Source: Tridacna crocea (Eukaryota; Mollusca; Bivalvia; Cardiida; Cardiidae). From it: DNA of 64,000 nucleotides. The stretch spans positions 51,066,992-51,130,991 of the forward strand of contig OX031065.1 in the NCBI GenBank assembly GCA_943736015.1, given 5' to 3'. Both the position numbers and the translations under genes were made by a program. Every line of letters begins with the position of its first letter. The first letter of the stretch is position 1. Under the pieces are notes generated by a model that did not search any database, had not been told where the DNA came from, and saw nothing but the letters and a program-made list of their open reading frames with translations. This document shows, piece after piece, positions 1 to 10,799 of the stretch.

Positions 1-1
1 C

Positions 2-133
2 AATGAGTTCCAAGCCTGCTACAGGGGTGTCAAGAAGTTTAACTTGCAGTGTCATAGAGAGGGTAATCGTATATCTCACTGTAAGATTGGAATTTCTTTT
101 GTCGACCAAGGGCTACATAATTCCGAGTGGTGA
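2..133 (+). pseudogene. Possible protein-coding fragment at the left edge
   Basis: Open from the first bases to TGA at 131-133, reading NEFQACYRGVKKFNLQCH and then a further Cys-containing stretch. A second protein-like open stretch, in another frame, runs across about 265-440 and into the inverted repeat at 407. It could be the decayed 3' end of a gene or transposon ORF. Not identified. Confidence 0.2.
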
Positions 134-406
134 AGCTGCGAGTCTAAGTTTTCACAGGAATTTAATTATCTTTATATTAGTTAGGGATATAACCAATGTG
201 GGGATACCACGGTGTCCGTACTCAAGGAATTAAGAACGGAAGAAGATTGGGCCTCAAAGGATCAAAGTTTATGGTAATGATGGAATTATTACAGGGCGAG
301 ATGGACAAATTATAGAAAGTGGTTTCAAGGCATGCTCTGTAATTACACTTTCCGTCTCATGCTTTGAGGGACCATTGTGGCGTGGAAGAACGTTCTTCAG
401 CGTTTT

Positions 407-856
407 CACGGCGGGGAATCACGTGACACAACAACAACAACAATGACCGATATTTGAAAAAATTCCCCGACTTCAGGTAAGAAAATCTTCAATAATTCCG
501 TTAATACATGACCGATTGGAATTTGGTTTGAAGCAGAGAAGGCGGAAGGACTCCAGGGATTTGCTTGATGTGTTAGATTTTTAAACAACACCTGATAAAA
601 AAGTTATTGACGAGCAAACAAATCTTTTACCCTGGATAATTTGTTTGCTCGTCAATAACTTTTTTATCAGGTGTTGTTTAAAAAATCTAACACATCAAGC
701 AAATCCCTGGAGTCCTTCCGCCTTCTCTGCTTCAAACCAAATTCCAATCGGTCATGTATTAACGGAATTATTGAAGATTTTCTTACCTGAAGTCGGGGAA
801 TTTTTTCAAATATCGGTCATTGTTGTTGTTGTTGTGTCACGTGATTCCCCGCCGTG
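407..856. mobile_element. 217-bp-arm hairpin element with 5-bp flanking repeat
   Basis: Arms 407-623 and 639-856 are almost perfect reverse complements (one indel) around a 15-nt loop. The ends are CACGGCGGGGAATCACGTG. GTTTT flanks both sides (402-406 and 857-861), a likely 5-bp target duplication. Open frames inside are only the two arms read twice. Confidence 0.8.
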
Positions 857-912
857 GTTTTGACTGGTAACTTTTCGTCCATGAAATATATGAATTGGGG
901 AATAAGATCCCT

Positions 913-1141
913 GTAACTCTTTACCACACGACAAAATTTTAGACCGGTTCAAATTGAAAGCATTTGCAGACGACAAAATAAAGGTGACTGAAAAATTGAA
1001 TTTGTTCTGAAAAGGGTAGAAAACACTGTGGGAAAAGGAGAAAATGCAGGATACCAGCATTTTCTCCTTTTCCCACAGTGTTTTCAAAAGGTATTCTTTC
1101 TCAGAGGTGTCAAAAGTAGGGATTGTGTAGTAATAGGTTGA
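913..1141 (-). mobile_element. piggyBac-like hairpin MITE
   Basis: Ends decayed (CTCTTTACC and GTAATAGG); core hairpin about 1020-1085 with GCAGGATACCAGC at the centre. Confidence 0.75.
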
Positions 1142-1159
1142 CAGCAATTTGATGTCTGC

Positions 1160-1351
1160 CTCATAAAAATACGAGGAAAAAAGTAAAGCCTATAATGTGA
1201 AAACAACATTTCATTGGCTATAAGAAATATGATGTAAAGGGGGATAATAACCAGCATCCAATAGGGGGCGTATCGCAGGAATATCGAAATCGGGCTTGAT
1301 CTGCCAAGGTGAGATCCACGTAGTAATCGTAACCTTGGCTTGCGAAGATGG
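1160..1351 (+). mobile_element. CATCTTCGCGAGCC-family element, one end only
   Basis: Right end GATCCACGTAGTAATCGTAA followed by CTTGGCTTGCGAAGATG; the left end is missing. It abuts the previous MITE. Confidence 0.6.
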
Positions 1352-1453
1352 TAATCGATTAGTTCTAACATCTGACTGACTCTTAGGTTAGACAGCTCTT
1401 TTGAGGTGCAGAAAATTGGCCAAAATCAATACAGTTTCGAAACAGGTCAGCCT

Positions 1454-1690
1454 GTGTAATGCAGAGAAATGATCCCTATTACAAAATGACCGACGGGTCA
1501 TTTCTCGACGTAGAGGAATGACCTATGGGTCATTTCTCGACGTAGAAAAATGACACGGGTCATTATTCTACGTCGAGAAATGACCCATGGGTCATTTCTC
1601 GACGTAGAGAAATGACCCATGGGTCATTCCTCTACGTCGAGAAATGACCGTGGGTCATTTTCTAATGGGGGTCATTTCTCTGCGTTACAC
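1454..1690. mobile_element. GTGTAATGC-family MITE
   Basis: Ends GTGTAATGCAGAGAAATGA and GTCATTTCTCTGCGTTACAC. The interior is a chain of AAATGACCCATGGGTCATTT palindromes separated by CTACGTCGAGA spacers. It sits inside a split copy of the GTCAGCCTG...CAGGCTGAC palindrome. Confidence 0.8.
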
Positions 1691-2655
1691 CGACGCAGTC
1701 TGCACAGGCTGACCATGTCGATACTTTTTGCAGGTGCATTAGGGCCCGTTTTCATACAGCAAAGCTAATTGGAGAGGTCATCAGACCTCTCCAACAGTGG
1801 TGAGTTTAAAAGGCAGACTGCCACAGAACTTGCTGTCTAAATCATTTTTTCTTGCGAAATTGTACTGATACACAGTCTGTTTCGTCATGGTTTCGTAAAT
1901 AAAGCGAAATAAAAAAAACGAAACAGGAAATAGGAGTGGTTCATTTTTATATGACGAATATCAGAAAAGTATACATGTATGTTAAATCAATTTGCTATGT
2001 CTGCAAATGACCCCTCAAATAATTGTAATTGTTCAATAAGCAAATAAATCTAAGCAGCTGAAAAAAAAAGATGAATTTCGTTAAAAAAAAAAAGAGAAAG
2101 AAGACTGCTGGACAAGATCATGCGACTTGAAAAAAGCGACAAGAAGGCCAAATGACCGTCATGTTAAGCATAATTATGAGGTTTCTACGCGGCGACTTTT
2201 TTACTTCTCTGTTTACGAGTACATGTACCAAAATGTATTGAAATTAAAAGCCAATAAACAATTTGAAAACACTGATGCTGAACCTCTCCTGGCTTCGTTT
2301 TTAAAGAAGCCAACTTGTAAAGTATAGAAGTGAAATATGATCAGATAACAACCCAGGTCTAGATCTAGTAAGATTTGCTCTCGGTCTTCTGGGAATACGG
2401 TTTGATTAGCGCCTATCATTTGGCCTTGTAGTTCTGGTTTTTTCCCGTATTTTGATGAGGCAGACAAGAAATTGCTGTTATAGGGACCCTATTCGCCAAT
2501 TCCATTTTCAGTTGCATTTTTAGTCAAGTTGACCAAAACAAGATACTTTTCAAAATCTCGTAGTTTCTGACTCTTTGAGCCATTTGGTTTAGGCAGATAG
2601 TAATTATCGGAGCTCAAGGTAGAGAGAGAGATTTTGGTTTCAAATTTGAAAATAT
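1691..2655. other. No gene seen
   Basis: AT-rich DNA with short A-runs. The small open frames (for example 2127-2327) have no family features. Confidence 0.5.
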
Positions 2656-2752
2656 TGATTTGTCTCTTCGAAACCATATGTTGTTGGTACTCATTAGAAT
2701 TGTCTCATCGAGACGATTCTAATGAGTACCCACAACATAGGGTTTCGAAGAG
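2656..2752. repeat. Palindrome with ~46-bp arms
   Basis: TCTCTTCGAAACC...GGTACTCATTAGAAT is mirrored by ATTCTAATGAGTACC...GGTTTCGAAGAGA around GTCTCATCGAGAC; two small mismatches. Confidence 0.75.
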
Positions 2753-2814
2753 AAATAATGACTTTAGAATACCATCACTCCCTCTTGTCTAGAGCTTTGA
2801 ATTATGTTATTCTT

Positions 2815-3040
2815 TTAACTCATTACCAAGCGACAAAATTTTAGACTAGTCCAAATTGAAAGGAATTGCAGACGATAAAATAAAAGTGATTGGAAATTTG
2901 AAATTTGTTTTATGAAGGGTAGAAAACATTGTGGGAAAAGGAGAAAATGCTGGTTACCAGCATTTTCTCCTTTTTCCACAATGTTTTCTGAAGGCTTCTT
3001 TCTCAGGGTCAAAAGTAGGGCTTGTGTGGTAATGGATTAA
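2815..3040 (-). mobile_element. piggyBac-like hairpin MITE
   Basis: TTAA-CTCATTACC to GGTAATGGA-TTAA; hairpin near 2925-2990. Confidence 0.8.
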
Positions 3041-4436
3041 ATATAGAATAGGAGAAAGAAGGGAAAGTAAAACGATTGGTGAATAAGAACCAGTACCTTT
3101 GTTCGTATGGTTTTCAGTTTGGGCCGCTGGTGCACCCATCCGTGCTTTCCTGGGGTGTCATTTATACCCCGTCACAGCAAACTCGTTCCCATTCCTTTCC
3201 GGTTTTTTTTTTTGCCACATGGACTTAAACGGTGTTCAGACGAAGTTGACGTATAAGCAACTTTTTACAATCTGTTCACGAACCCAATGGACGGATTAGG
3301 ACGGAAAGGGTACTCCAGAACTTTGAGCCTATTCAAACTCTTTCGCTGCTCATCCCATCCTGTAAATACACTGAAAGGAACTTCTAAATGGCCACTTTTA
3401 TTTCTTCTATAAATTGCAGCAAATAAAAGAAATGTTAACAAAAGCAAATTGTGGTATAGATCCGGACGTTAATCGTGGTATTGTGATGAAAAGATTCTCG
3501 ATTTTGCCAACAGAAGGACTCTCTTTTTCAAAAAAAAAAAAGGAAAACTAGTTGTTTGCGCATGCGTGGTGTCTACCAGCCAAAACAGTTTAAAAATGAG
3601 AAGCGTCAAATACTAAACTTCTGTAAGCAATAACAAAAAACATAAAAGTTATTTTCTGTGAAAAAATTGATCCGAAAAACCAAGCATGAAGTTTTCAAAA
3701 TTTAATTTTTCAATTTAAAATGCTGAGTGAATGAATGACAAATAAGTTTCTTCTGGATAAAAATTGAATGAATTCTCTTCAGATTTTGGCTTAGGTATGT
3801 TTTCAGACCGGTCAAATATTCTGCACAAAATTGAAACCAAATAAGCTGCTTCTTTTATAGGCAGAGGACGCGAGAGAACGTCTATGGAAAGTTACAGCTT
3901 AAAAGTGACCGTTTAGAAGTTCGTTTCAGTGTATATAGACGGGATAACACCATACGTAAAACGAAATGGATACATTGCAAACGGAACTACTTACTGTACT
4001 TCGATCATATAAGAGACGAGATACAGTCAGGCACCAATTGACATATAGCGTTTGCATTTTACTGAACAAAATTACACGTCTTATCCCGCCTGCAGCCCGT
4101 TTTACAATTTTGTCGACCGAGGTAAGACTTTCTAAAAAAGGTTCTGTTGAGGCATTGACTTCAGGCATTATCAGGCCAAAATTACACGTTCTGTCCCGTC
4201 TGCAACATGTTTTTCTGATCGTGTCTGGACGGGGTAATTCAGCTTGCCATGTGTGAAGGGTGTAATAAGATGAAAAGGCAAGTTAATCATTCTTGTGAAT
4301 GGACTGAGGGTGCATTCACAAGCCGGTCTAATCCAAATAATCACAGAATTAATGTATTTAGCAAGGATGGGCTTGAGATTAGCTTTTTGGGATTACAAAG
4401 GCTTGGAGTAGAAGTGGTATGCCACTTCCAAATTGG
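3041..4436. other. No gene seen
   Basis: Unique-looking AT-rich sequence. Around 3926-4256 an inverted pair contains TTACACGTYYTRTCCCGYCTGCA twice (about 4070 and 4180), so it may be a decayed repeat. Confidence 0.4.
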
Positions 4437-4535
4437 AAATGCCTTGACCCTTTCCCAAACAAGCCCTGGTTTTTACGTGTCTGCAGTATAAGTCTTTTGG
4501 AAACACTATGGGAAAAGGAGAAATTGCTCATAACA
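4437..4535 (+). mobile_element. piggyBac-like MITE, 5' fragment
   Basis: CCCTTTCCCAAACAAGCCCTGG through the first hairpin arm to about GCTCATAAC; the rest is lost. Confidence 0.6.
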
Positions 4536-4579
4536 GAAGAGTATATATAAACGGACAGTATAGAGTCTCTGATTAGCGC

Positions 4580-4892
4580 CGGTGTAATGCAGAGAAATGA
4601 CCCTGCCCAACAAAATGACCCGTGGGTTATTTCACTACACAGAGAAAATTAATGACCCATGGGTCATTTCTCTACGTAGAGGAATGACCCGGGTCATTAT
4701 TCTACGTAGAGAAATAACCATTTTTCTTTACGTAGAATAATGACTCTACGTAGAGGAGTCACCGGGTCATTATTCTACGTAGAGAAATAACCATATTTCT
4801 CTACATAGAATAATGACCCAGGTAATTCCTCTACGTAGTGAAATGAACCATGGATCATTTTTTACGGAGGGTCATTTATCTGCATTACACCG
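4580..4892. mobile_element. GTGTAATGC-family MITE
   Basis: CGGTGTAATGCAGAGAAATG at the left, TCTGCATTACACCG at the right; about eight internal ATGACCC...GGGTCAT palindromes with TCTACGTAGA spacers. The longest of the five copies. Confidence 0.8.
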
Positions 4893-5310
4893 GCTGATCC
4901 CAGACTACGCTTTGCAAAAGTTCGATTACTCCTTTTTGCGTGTTGCGGGGCATACAATGACTGAGAAGTGTTTAACGCATCGTAATTGACAACGCATTCC
5001 ACACAAATTGACACGTAAAGTGCGCACTCCATCAAACGAGCGACATTTCATGGGGAAAAATCCCTGAATTTGATCGAAACATTCTTTTATTTAATTTGAG
5101 CTTTTATGTTGAGTATACCGTTCGTGTAAAGGCATTACTATCAAACTTGTCCTCGTCTTTCTGTGAAAGTGTCATTAAAAAAGATTGTCATGTTAGATAC
5201 TAAAGAGTTCGGCCATTTCAGAAATAAATGAAGATAACCACACACACAATATTTGAATTAAGACATCTAACGAAAGATGAGTTTAGAGTTACAGATAGCT
5301 ATGGACCAAG
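4893..5310. other. No gene seen
   Basis: AT-rich, without long open frames or recognisable repeats. Confidence 0.4.
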
Positions 5311-5740
5311 GGTCTGTATTCACCTTCTCTTCTTTAGAACATTCGTATTTTTGACGTAATTATTTTACATCGATTGAGAAACAAGTTCTTACAACTTATA
5401 CTAATCTCTTTCGATTCTACTTCCTGGGAACTACACCAGTACTTGCGCCGAACGTGTGGGCTAAAGAACGATCCCAAGGTTGACACCCGGGTATCGAACT
5501 CGGGACCTTATGGTTACGAGGCCGACGCCCTACCTCAAAACCACAGACACCACAGATTATACATTCTTAGTCTGTTTTTTAAGACTTTTCTCGATTAAAA
5601 GTAAAACAACTTGATTGTCTGAATTGAATGATTAAAAAGTTTTGTAACATTCTAAATTTAGAAATAACACAAAGAATGTTCTTAGAAACGGTCGGGGAAT
5701 ATCGACCCAATTCTCGACTGGTGTCCCCTTTCCCAACCAT
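5311..5740. mobile_element. TCTGTATTCACC-family MITE split by a tRNA-like insert
   Basis: Left end GGTCTGTATTCACC at 5311 and a decayed right end with GTTCTTAGAAACGGTCGGGG near 5680. Between them lies a tRNA-like segment (about 5476-5540). Confidence 0.4.
5476..5540 (-). mobile_element. tRNA-like SINE head
   Basis: On the minus strand TAGGGCGTCGGCCTCGTAAC is followed by CCCGAGTTCGATACCCGGG, a pol III B-box (GTTCGATAC) in tRNA-like spacing. It does not fold as a full tRNA. Confidence 0.5.
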
Positions 5741-5920
5741 TATCCCACTCGAACCTTCCATTTTAGCCTAGGGTTGTTCCCAGAAATGGTTATGTCCAAC
5801 AGGAACATTGATACTTGTTTTGCAACAGACAATGTACGAAATACTCAAAGGAACTACGATCATCCAGCCTCCCTTTTTTTCACTTTTTCTCATTAATTAC
5901 ATGTGAAAATGACAGTTGCA

Positions 5921-6085
5921 AGACCCGTATTCACCAACCGTTCTTAAAAACATTCTTAGTCTTTCTCTCCAACATGTTTTACATTTAAGAGTAACACGAC
6001 TTCTGATTGGCTAAACCATTTGCTTCAGCCAATCAGAAGTTGTGTTACTTTCAAACATAGAAAATTATGAAAAATAACACTGAGA
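5921..6085. mobile_element. TCTGTATTCACC-family MITE
   Basis: CCCGTATTCACCAACCGTTC at the left; the centre is the palindrome CTTCTGATTGGCTAAACCA / GCCAATCAGAAG. The right end is decayed. Confidence 0.6.
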
Positions 6086-6190
6086 CGAAACTACAAGTTT
6101 TGTTCATCACGGATATTAAAGTCTATACCATCTACGAAGAGTTATAGAAATAAGCACAGGCGTCAAAGCAAAGCATGGTCGTCATTAAGT

Positions 6191-6548
6191 TATCTTCGCG
6201 AGCACGATTTCGAGATTCCTTCGATGCGCCCTCTATTGGATGCTGGTTATTACCCTCCTTTACATCATATTTCAAAGAGCCAATGAAATATCGTTTTACA
6301 AACCGCTTACGAATACACATAAAACGATAAGCAGACATCCACGTGGATTTCCATGTTTACCTTCTATTCGAAAGGTAGCGACCTTGTTCTATTTTTATCA
6401 AAGATGAAATGCTCTAAGCGATTTCATTCGTTGCAGCTAGAGCTGGCTGCATCCAATGAAAAAGCGTATCGGGTGAACGTAAAAATCAAGCACGATCTGC
6501 TAAGGGTAGAGTAACGTAGTGAATCGTCAGCCTTGGCTTGCGAAGATG
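6191..6548. mobile_element. CATCTTCGCGAGCC-family element
   Basis: Left ATCTTCGCGAGC joins directly to ACGATTTCGAGATTC (part of the terminal repeat deleted); right GCCTTGGCTTGCGAAGATG intact. Confidence 0.65.
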
Positions 6549-6731
6549 TCATTTAGTAGACCTACATTATTTGCTCACACTGAACCCTTTTTGTTCTTGA
6601 CTTTCTGGGGGAGAAACATGAACATAAATGTAGCAGAAAACCATCGAATTATTCCTGTAACGCCTGAAAAAAGCATTGTACCTGAGGGCATTCAAATAAT
6701 TTTCGAGAGATGTGAATAAATGAAGTGCTGA

Positions 6732-6960
6732 TTGACCCTTTACCACACAATGTCGACTTTCAATGACCTTGAGAAAGAAGACCTTTGAAAATGTTGTGGG
6801 AAAAGGAGAGAATGCTGGTTACCAGCATTTTCTCCTTTTCTCACAATGTTTTCCACTCCATCAAAGACAACCTCCAAAGTTTTTGCCACATTTGATTTGG
6901 CCTCCATATATGCTTTGGGTTTAGACAAGTCGAAAGTTTTGTCATGTGTGAAAGGGTTAA
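6732..6960 (+). mobile_element. piggyBac-like hairpin MITE
   Basis: TTGA-CCCTTTACC to GAAAGGG-TTAA; hairpin about 6788-6854. Confidence 0.8.
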
Positions 6961-7189
6961 TACTTGACTCGGATTGATTGTATGTTGTTCAACGCAGTTT
7001 TTAACATTATTTCAGTTTTATTTCAGCGGCCAGTGCACTTAATCATGCTTTCCTGGAGTTTCGTTTACAAATACTCCACACAATATTCTTTCCAAGCAAC
7101 TGGCTGCTTTTCCACGTAATCATCGTCAAAATTAAGGTACAGCAGTGAGTGAGGAATGAATTCTGTCACAATGACTATCATCAATCCTT

Positions 7190-7275
7190 GGAAAGAAAAA
7201 AGCCGAGCATGGGATCGAACTTACAACCCCTTATTCTTGAGTCCTGTACGTTCCCGAGTGCCCTACTTGGGCTCG
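7190..7275 (-). mobile_element. tRNA-like SINE fragment
   Basis: Minus strand carries AAGTTCGATCCCATGCTCGG (B-box-like) about 50 bp after GAGCCCAAGTAGGGCACTC. Confidence 0.35.
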
Positions 7276-7454
7276 AGTAAAAACTTGAGAACACTGACCA
7301 GAAGAAAATTTATAGTCCCGTAAATGAAGAGGCTTTTCTGTCAAAAAGAAAAGGAAAGATTGTGGTGTACGCCAAAGATCAAGCTGCACGTTCTATGCAT
7401 TCTATCTTGATCTACATCGTCATCTGAAGCTTCTGGCTGAAGAGTTAAGGATTT

Positions 7455-7735
7455 TTATTTCATGCTTTCCGGTAGGATATCGAGAAATAGCAGTGAAAAT
7501 ATTTTTCGATCTTACACTGGTACCACCAGTGAAAATACCGATTTTCACGTTCTTGTCGCCTAGGTAAATTGCGCGTGCGTCAAAACCAGATGGGAAATAT
7601 GACGTCATATACATTACATTTCTTGCGCTTGACGTAATATTGTAATGCGTTGATATGCGGGAGGGGTACGCCGTGGGGAATAAGGGAAAAGAACTGTACT
7701 GGATTTTGATAAAGCTCCTCCTAATGAAATAAATA
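7455..7735. mobile_element. TATTTCATGC-family MITE
   Basis: Left TATTTCATGCTTTCCGGTAG; right end shortened to AATGAAATAAATA. Contains the shared CACTGGTACCACCAGTG palindrome. Confidence 0.7.
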
Positions 7736-7763
7736 GATTTTTTTTTTTCGGTAAAAGATCAAA

Positions 7764-7862
7764 ATTTATTTCATCTCGTGAACACCATCGGTGATATTTT
7801 CAGGAGTGGCTTCACCACTCGTGAAAATATTACCGATGGTGTCCACTCGATGAAATAAATTT
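7764..7862. repeat. ATTTATTTCATC palindrome
   Basis: AATTTATTTCATCTCGTG...CACTCGATGAAATAAATT, with the inner inverted CACCATCGGT / ACCGATGGTG. Confidence 0.75.
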
Positions 7863-7892
7863 TATGTTTTCCAGAAATTTTTACAATTTGCC

Positions 7893-7915
7893 AAGGGAGA
7901 GAGAGAGAGAGAGAA

Positions 7916-7948
<33 letters not shown>

Positions 7949-7962
7949 GATACACAGAGAGA
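7893..7962. repeat. GA/CAGA microsatellite
   Basis: (GA)n passing into (CAGA)n. Confidence 0.95.
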
Positions 7963-8223
7963 CACAGAGAGAATCAGCAAAACAGTAAAACATTCAGAAC
8001 GTTATATATCTCTACAAGATTTATCGACCAGTTCACAATATCTTGACAACAAAAGAGCACAGAAAGACTGAAATACGAAACTAAAGCATCGTAAAATGTA
8101 GGCTGACTTTAACAGATATTACAATTTACTGCCATTTGTCGGTTATATAGCTCTCGAGACGTTCATTCTTTCCTTCATACAGAATAATTTTGGTGTACGT
8201 ACATACTCAAATATTTGAGAACA

Positions 8224-8452
8224 TTAACCCATTACCACACAATCCCTACTTTTGACGCCTGTGGGAAAGAAGCCTTTAGAAAACATTGTGGGAAAAGGAG
8301 AAAATGCTGGTAACCAGCATTTTCTCCTTTTCCCACAATGTTTTCTAACCTTCACAAGACACATTTCAAATTTTCAGTTACTTTTATTTTGTCGTCTGCA
8401 AGTGCTTTCAATTTGGACAAGTCGAGAATATTGTCGTTTGGTAATGGGTTAA
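8224..8452 (+). mobile_element. piggyBac-like hairpin MITE, near-consensus copy
   Basis: TTAA-CCCATTACCACACAA to TTTGGTAATGGG-TTAA, 229 bp with TTAA included. The core GAAAACATTGTGGGAAAAGG ... and its exact complement pair over about 33 bp with no loop (8278-8346). I used this copy as the reference for the family. Confidence 0.9.
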
Positions 8453-8771
8453 TTCTAACATATGTAGAGATAAATCGGAATACAAGTTTGTTTTTTTTTC
8501 TTTTCTTTTTATCACAATGTTTTTTTTTTTTCGATTTCCCCGTCACATATATTGCCTCAGTATCATATCATTTCACCCTGAACGTCTGCCAAAATAACAT
8601 CTATTATGTTTTCAAAAGCGGACTTGAGCAAGTTTTTTTCACTAGGTAACGGGAAAGGCAATGAAATAATGTATTAACAAGAGTTGAAAGACTTGACACA
8701 AAATGACGCAGACGACAGCCAGAAAAATGATAAAAATCTATTCAGGATGAACAAGAATACTGTGCAAAGAC

Positions 8772-8999
8772 TTAACTCTTTACCAAACGACAAAATTTTA
8801 GACTTGTCCAAATTAAGAGCTTTTGCAGACGACAAAATAAACGTGACAGAAAATTTGAAATTTTTGTTGGGAAGGGAAAAAAGATTGAGGGAAAAGGAGA
8901 ATACGCTGGTTACCAGAATTTTCTCCTTTTCCCTCAATGTTTTCAGAAGGCTCCTTTCTCAGGGTCATTAAAAGTTGGGATTGTGTGGTAAAGAGTTAA
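8772..8999 (-). mobile_element. piggyBac-like hairpin MITE
   Basis: TTAA-CTCTTTACC to GGTAAAGAG-TTAA; the hairpin carries compensating changes (TTGAGGGAAAAGG / CCTTTTCCCTCAA). Confidence 0.85.
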
Positions 9000-9039
9000 A
9001 ATAGACTTTTCGTACTCGTCTTTATCCCTGTTACATTTC

Positions 9040-9269
9040 TTAACCCATAACCACACAATCCCTACTTTTGACGACCCTGCGAAAGAAGCCTTTAGAAAAC
9101 ATTGTGGGAAAAGGAGAAAATGCTGGTAACCAGCATTTTCTCCTTTTCCCACAATGTTTTCTTCCCTTCACAAAACAAATTTAAAATTTTCAGTCACTTT
9201 TAATTTGTCGTCTGCGAATGCTTTCTTTTTGGTACAAGCCTAAAATATTGTCGTTTGGTAATGCGTTAA
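9040..9269 (+). mobile_element. piggyBac-like hairpin MITE
   Basis: TTAA-CCCATAACC to GGTAATGCG-TTAA; intact hairpin. Confidence 0.85.
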
Positions 9270-9504
9270 GCATGTTAGAACAATCAAAAGTTAATTCTTT
9301 ACTAGAGGTCAGAAATTTAAACTTAATAATGTTTAATTTAAAATTAAAACTTAATGTTGCTAAAATATTACTTAAGTTTGTTTTGGAGGAGCTAGAACAT
9401 ATCGTGGAAAAGAAGGTACAAAATTTACAACATTTTTTTTTCAGAGCATTTTGCTTCAAATAATATGCATTATTGGTACGAACGTTATTCTTGAAAATAC
9501 CTAT

Positions 9505-9781
9505 TATTTCATGCTTTCCGATAGGATATCGAGAAATAGCAGTGAAAATATTTTTCGATCTTACACTGGTACCACCAGTGAAAATGCCGATTTTCACGTT
9601 CTTGTTGCCTAGGTAAATTGCGCGTGCCTCATGGGAAATATGACGTCATATACCTTACATTTCTCGTGCTTGACGTAACGTTGCTATGCGGGAGGGGTAC
9701 GCCACGGGGAATAAGGGAAAAGGACTGTACTGAATTCTGATAAAGCTCCTCCCAGAAAGGGTTTAAAGCATGAAATAAATA
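9505..9781. mobile_element. TATTTCATGC-family MITE
   Basis: TATTTCATGCTTTCCGATAG to TTTAAAGCATGAAATAAATA: both terminal inverted repeats intact. Confidence 0.8.
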
Positions 9782-9814
9782 GAATATTTGTTTTTTTCGG
9801 TAAAAGATCGAAAT

Positions 9815-10100
9815 TTATTTCATGCTTTCCGGTGGGATATCGAGAAATAGCAGTGAAAATATTTTTCGATCTTACACTGGTACCACCAGTGAAAATACCG
9901 ATTTTCACGTTCTTGTTGCCTAGGTAAATTGCGCGTGCCTAACAACCAGATGGGAAATATGACGTCATATACCTTACATTTCTCGCGCTTGACCTAACGT
10001 TGCTATACGGGAGGGGTACGCCACGGAGAATGAGGGAAAAGAATTGTACTGAATTTTGATAAAGCTCCTCCCAGAAAGGGTTAAAAGCATAAAATAAATA
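9815..10100. mobile_element. TATTTCATGC-family MITE, second copy
   Basis: Follows the previous copy after about 35 bp; right end mutated to AAAGCATAAAATAAATA. Confidence 0.8.
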
Positions 10101-10110
10101 GAATATTTGT

Positions 10111-10505
10111 GCTCGTGAACACCATCGGTAATATTTTCACGAGTGGCGCAGCCACTCGTGAAAATATTACCGATGGTGTCCACTCGATGAAATAAATTTC
10201 GATCTTACACCGAAAAAAGCAAATATCCTCTATTTATTTCATCTCGTGAATACCATCGGTAATATTTTCACTCGTGGCTGCGCCACTCGTGAAAATATTA
10301 CCGATGGTGTCCACTCGATGAAATAAATTTCGATCTTACACCGAAAAAAGCAAATATCCTCTATTTATTTCATCTCGTGAATACCATCGGTAATATTTTC
10401 ACTCGTGGCTGCGCCACTCGTGAAAATATTACCGATGGTGTCCACTCGATGAAATAAATTTCGATCTTTCACCGAAAAAAAAAATATCCTCTATTTCATT
10501 GTGTA
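10111..10505. repeat. Three tandem copies of the ATTTATTTCATC palindrome
   Basis: Period about 118 bp: palindrome CTCGTGAAYACCATCGGTAA ... with loop GGCTGCGCC, then TTTCGATCTTACACCGAAAA as spacer. Copies 2 and 3 are almost the same. Confidence 0.85.
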
Positions 10506-10639
10506 CTTTGGAATAAGGTAAGCCTTGCATACATTGTGGGCATTCGGTTGAATTTTCAAGAATTCAACTATCACTCTGGCATTATTTTCAGGTCATTTAG
10601 TTTACGTTGCAGAGTAACGTTATATGACAACCTGTTACT

Positions 10640-10790
10640 TAAAACTCTTTAAGACTTGTCCAAATAAAAATAAACCAAAACAGACAGCAAATCAGCCTCA
10701 AAAAGGGTGGAAAACTGAGTGAAAATGGAGAAAGTGCTCGTTACCGGCATTTTTTTTCCTGTTCCCACAATGTCTTCAAAAGTCTTTTTC
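10640..10790 (-). mobile_element. piggyBac-like MITE, decayed
   Basis: AACTCTTTAAGAC...GGTGGAAAACTGAGTG and a mismatched hairpin ending CCCACAATG. Confidence 0.45.
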
Positions 10791-10799
10791 CAAAAAATA

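Noticed and set aside
645..863. Identical ~61-codon frames at 406-591 (-) and 645-863 (+)
   Set aside because: Mirror images from the perfect inverted repeat; no codon features of a gene.
1500..1680. Regular palindromic repeats resembling a CRISPR array
   Set aside because: Spacers are themselves repeats, copies are mobile with inverted ends, and the DNA is eukaryotic.
4369..4420. Possible EF1 exon of the calbindin-like gene (SKDGLEIS-like reading)
   Set aside because: Lacks the 12-residue loop and splice sites; no EF1 exon found between 1 and 15462.
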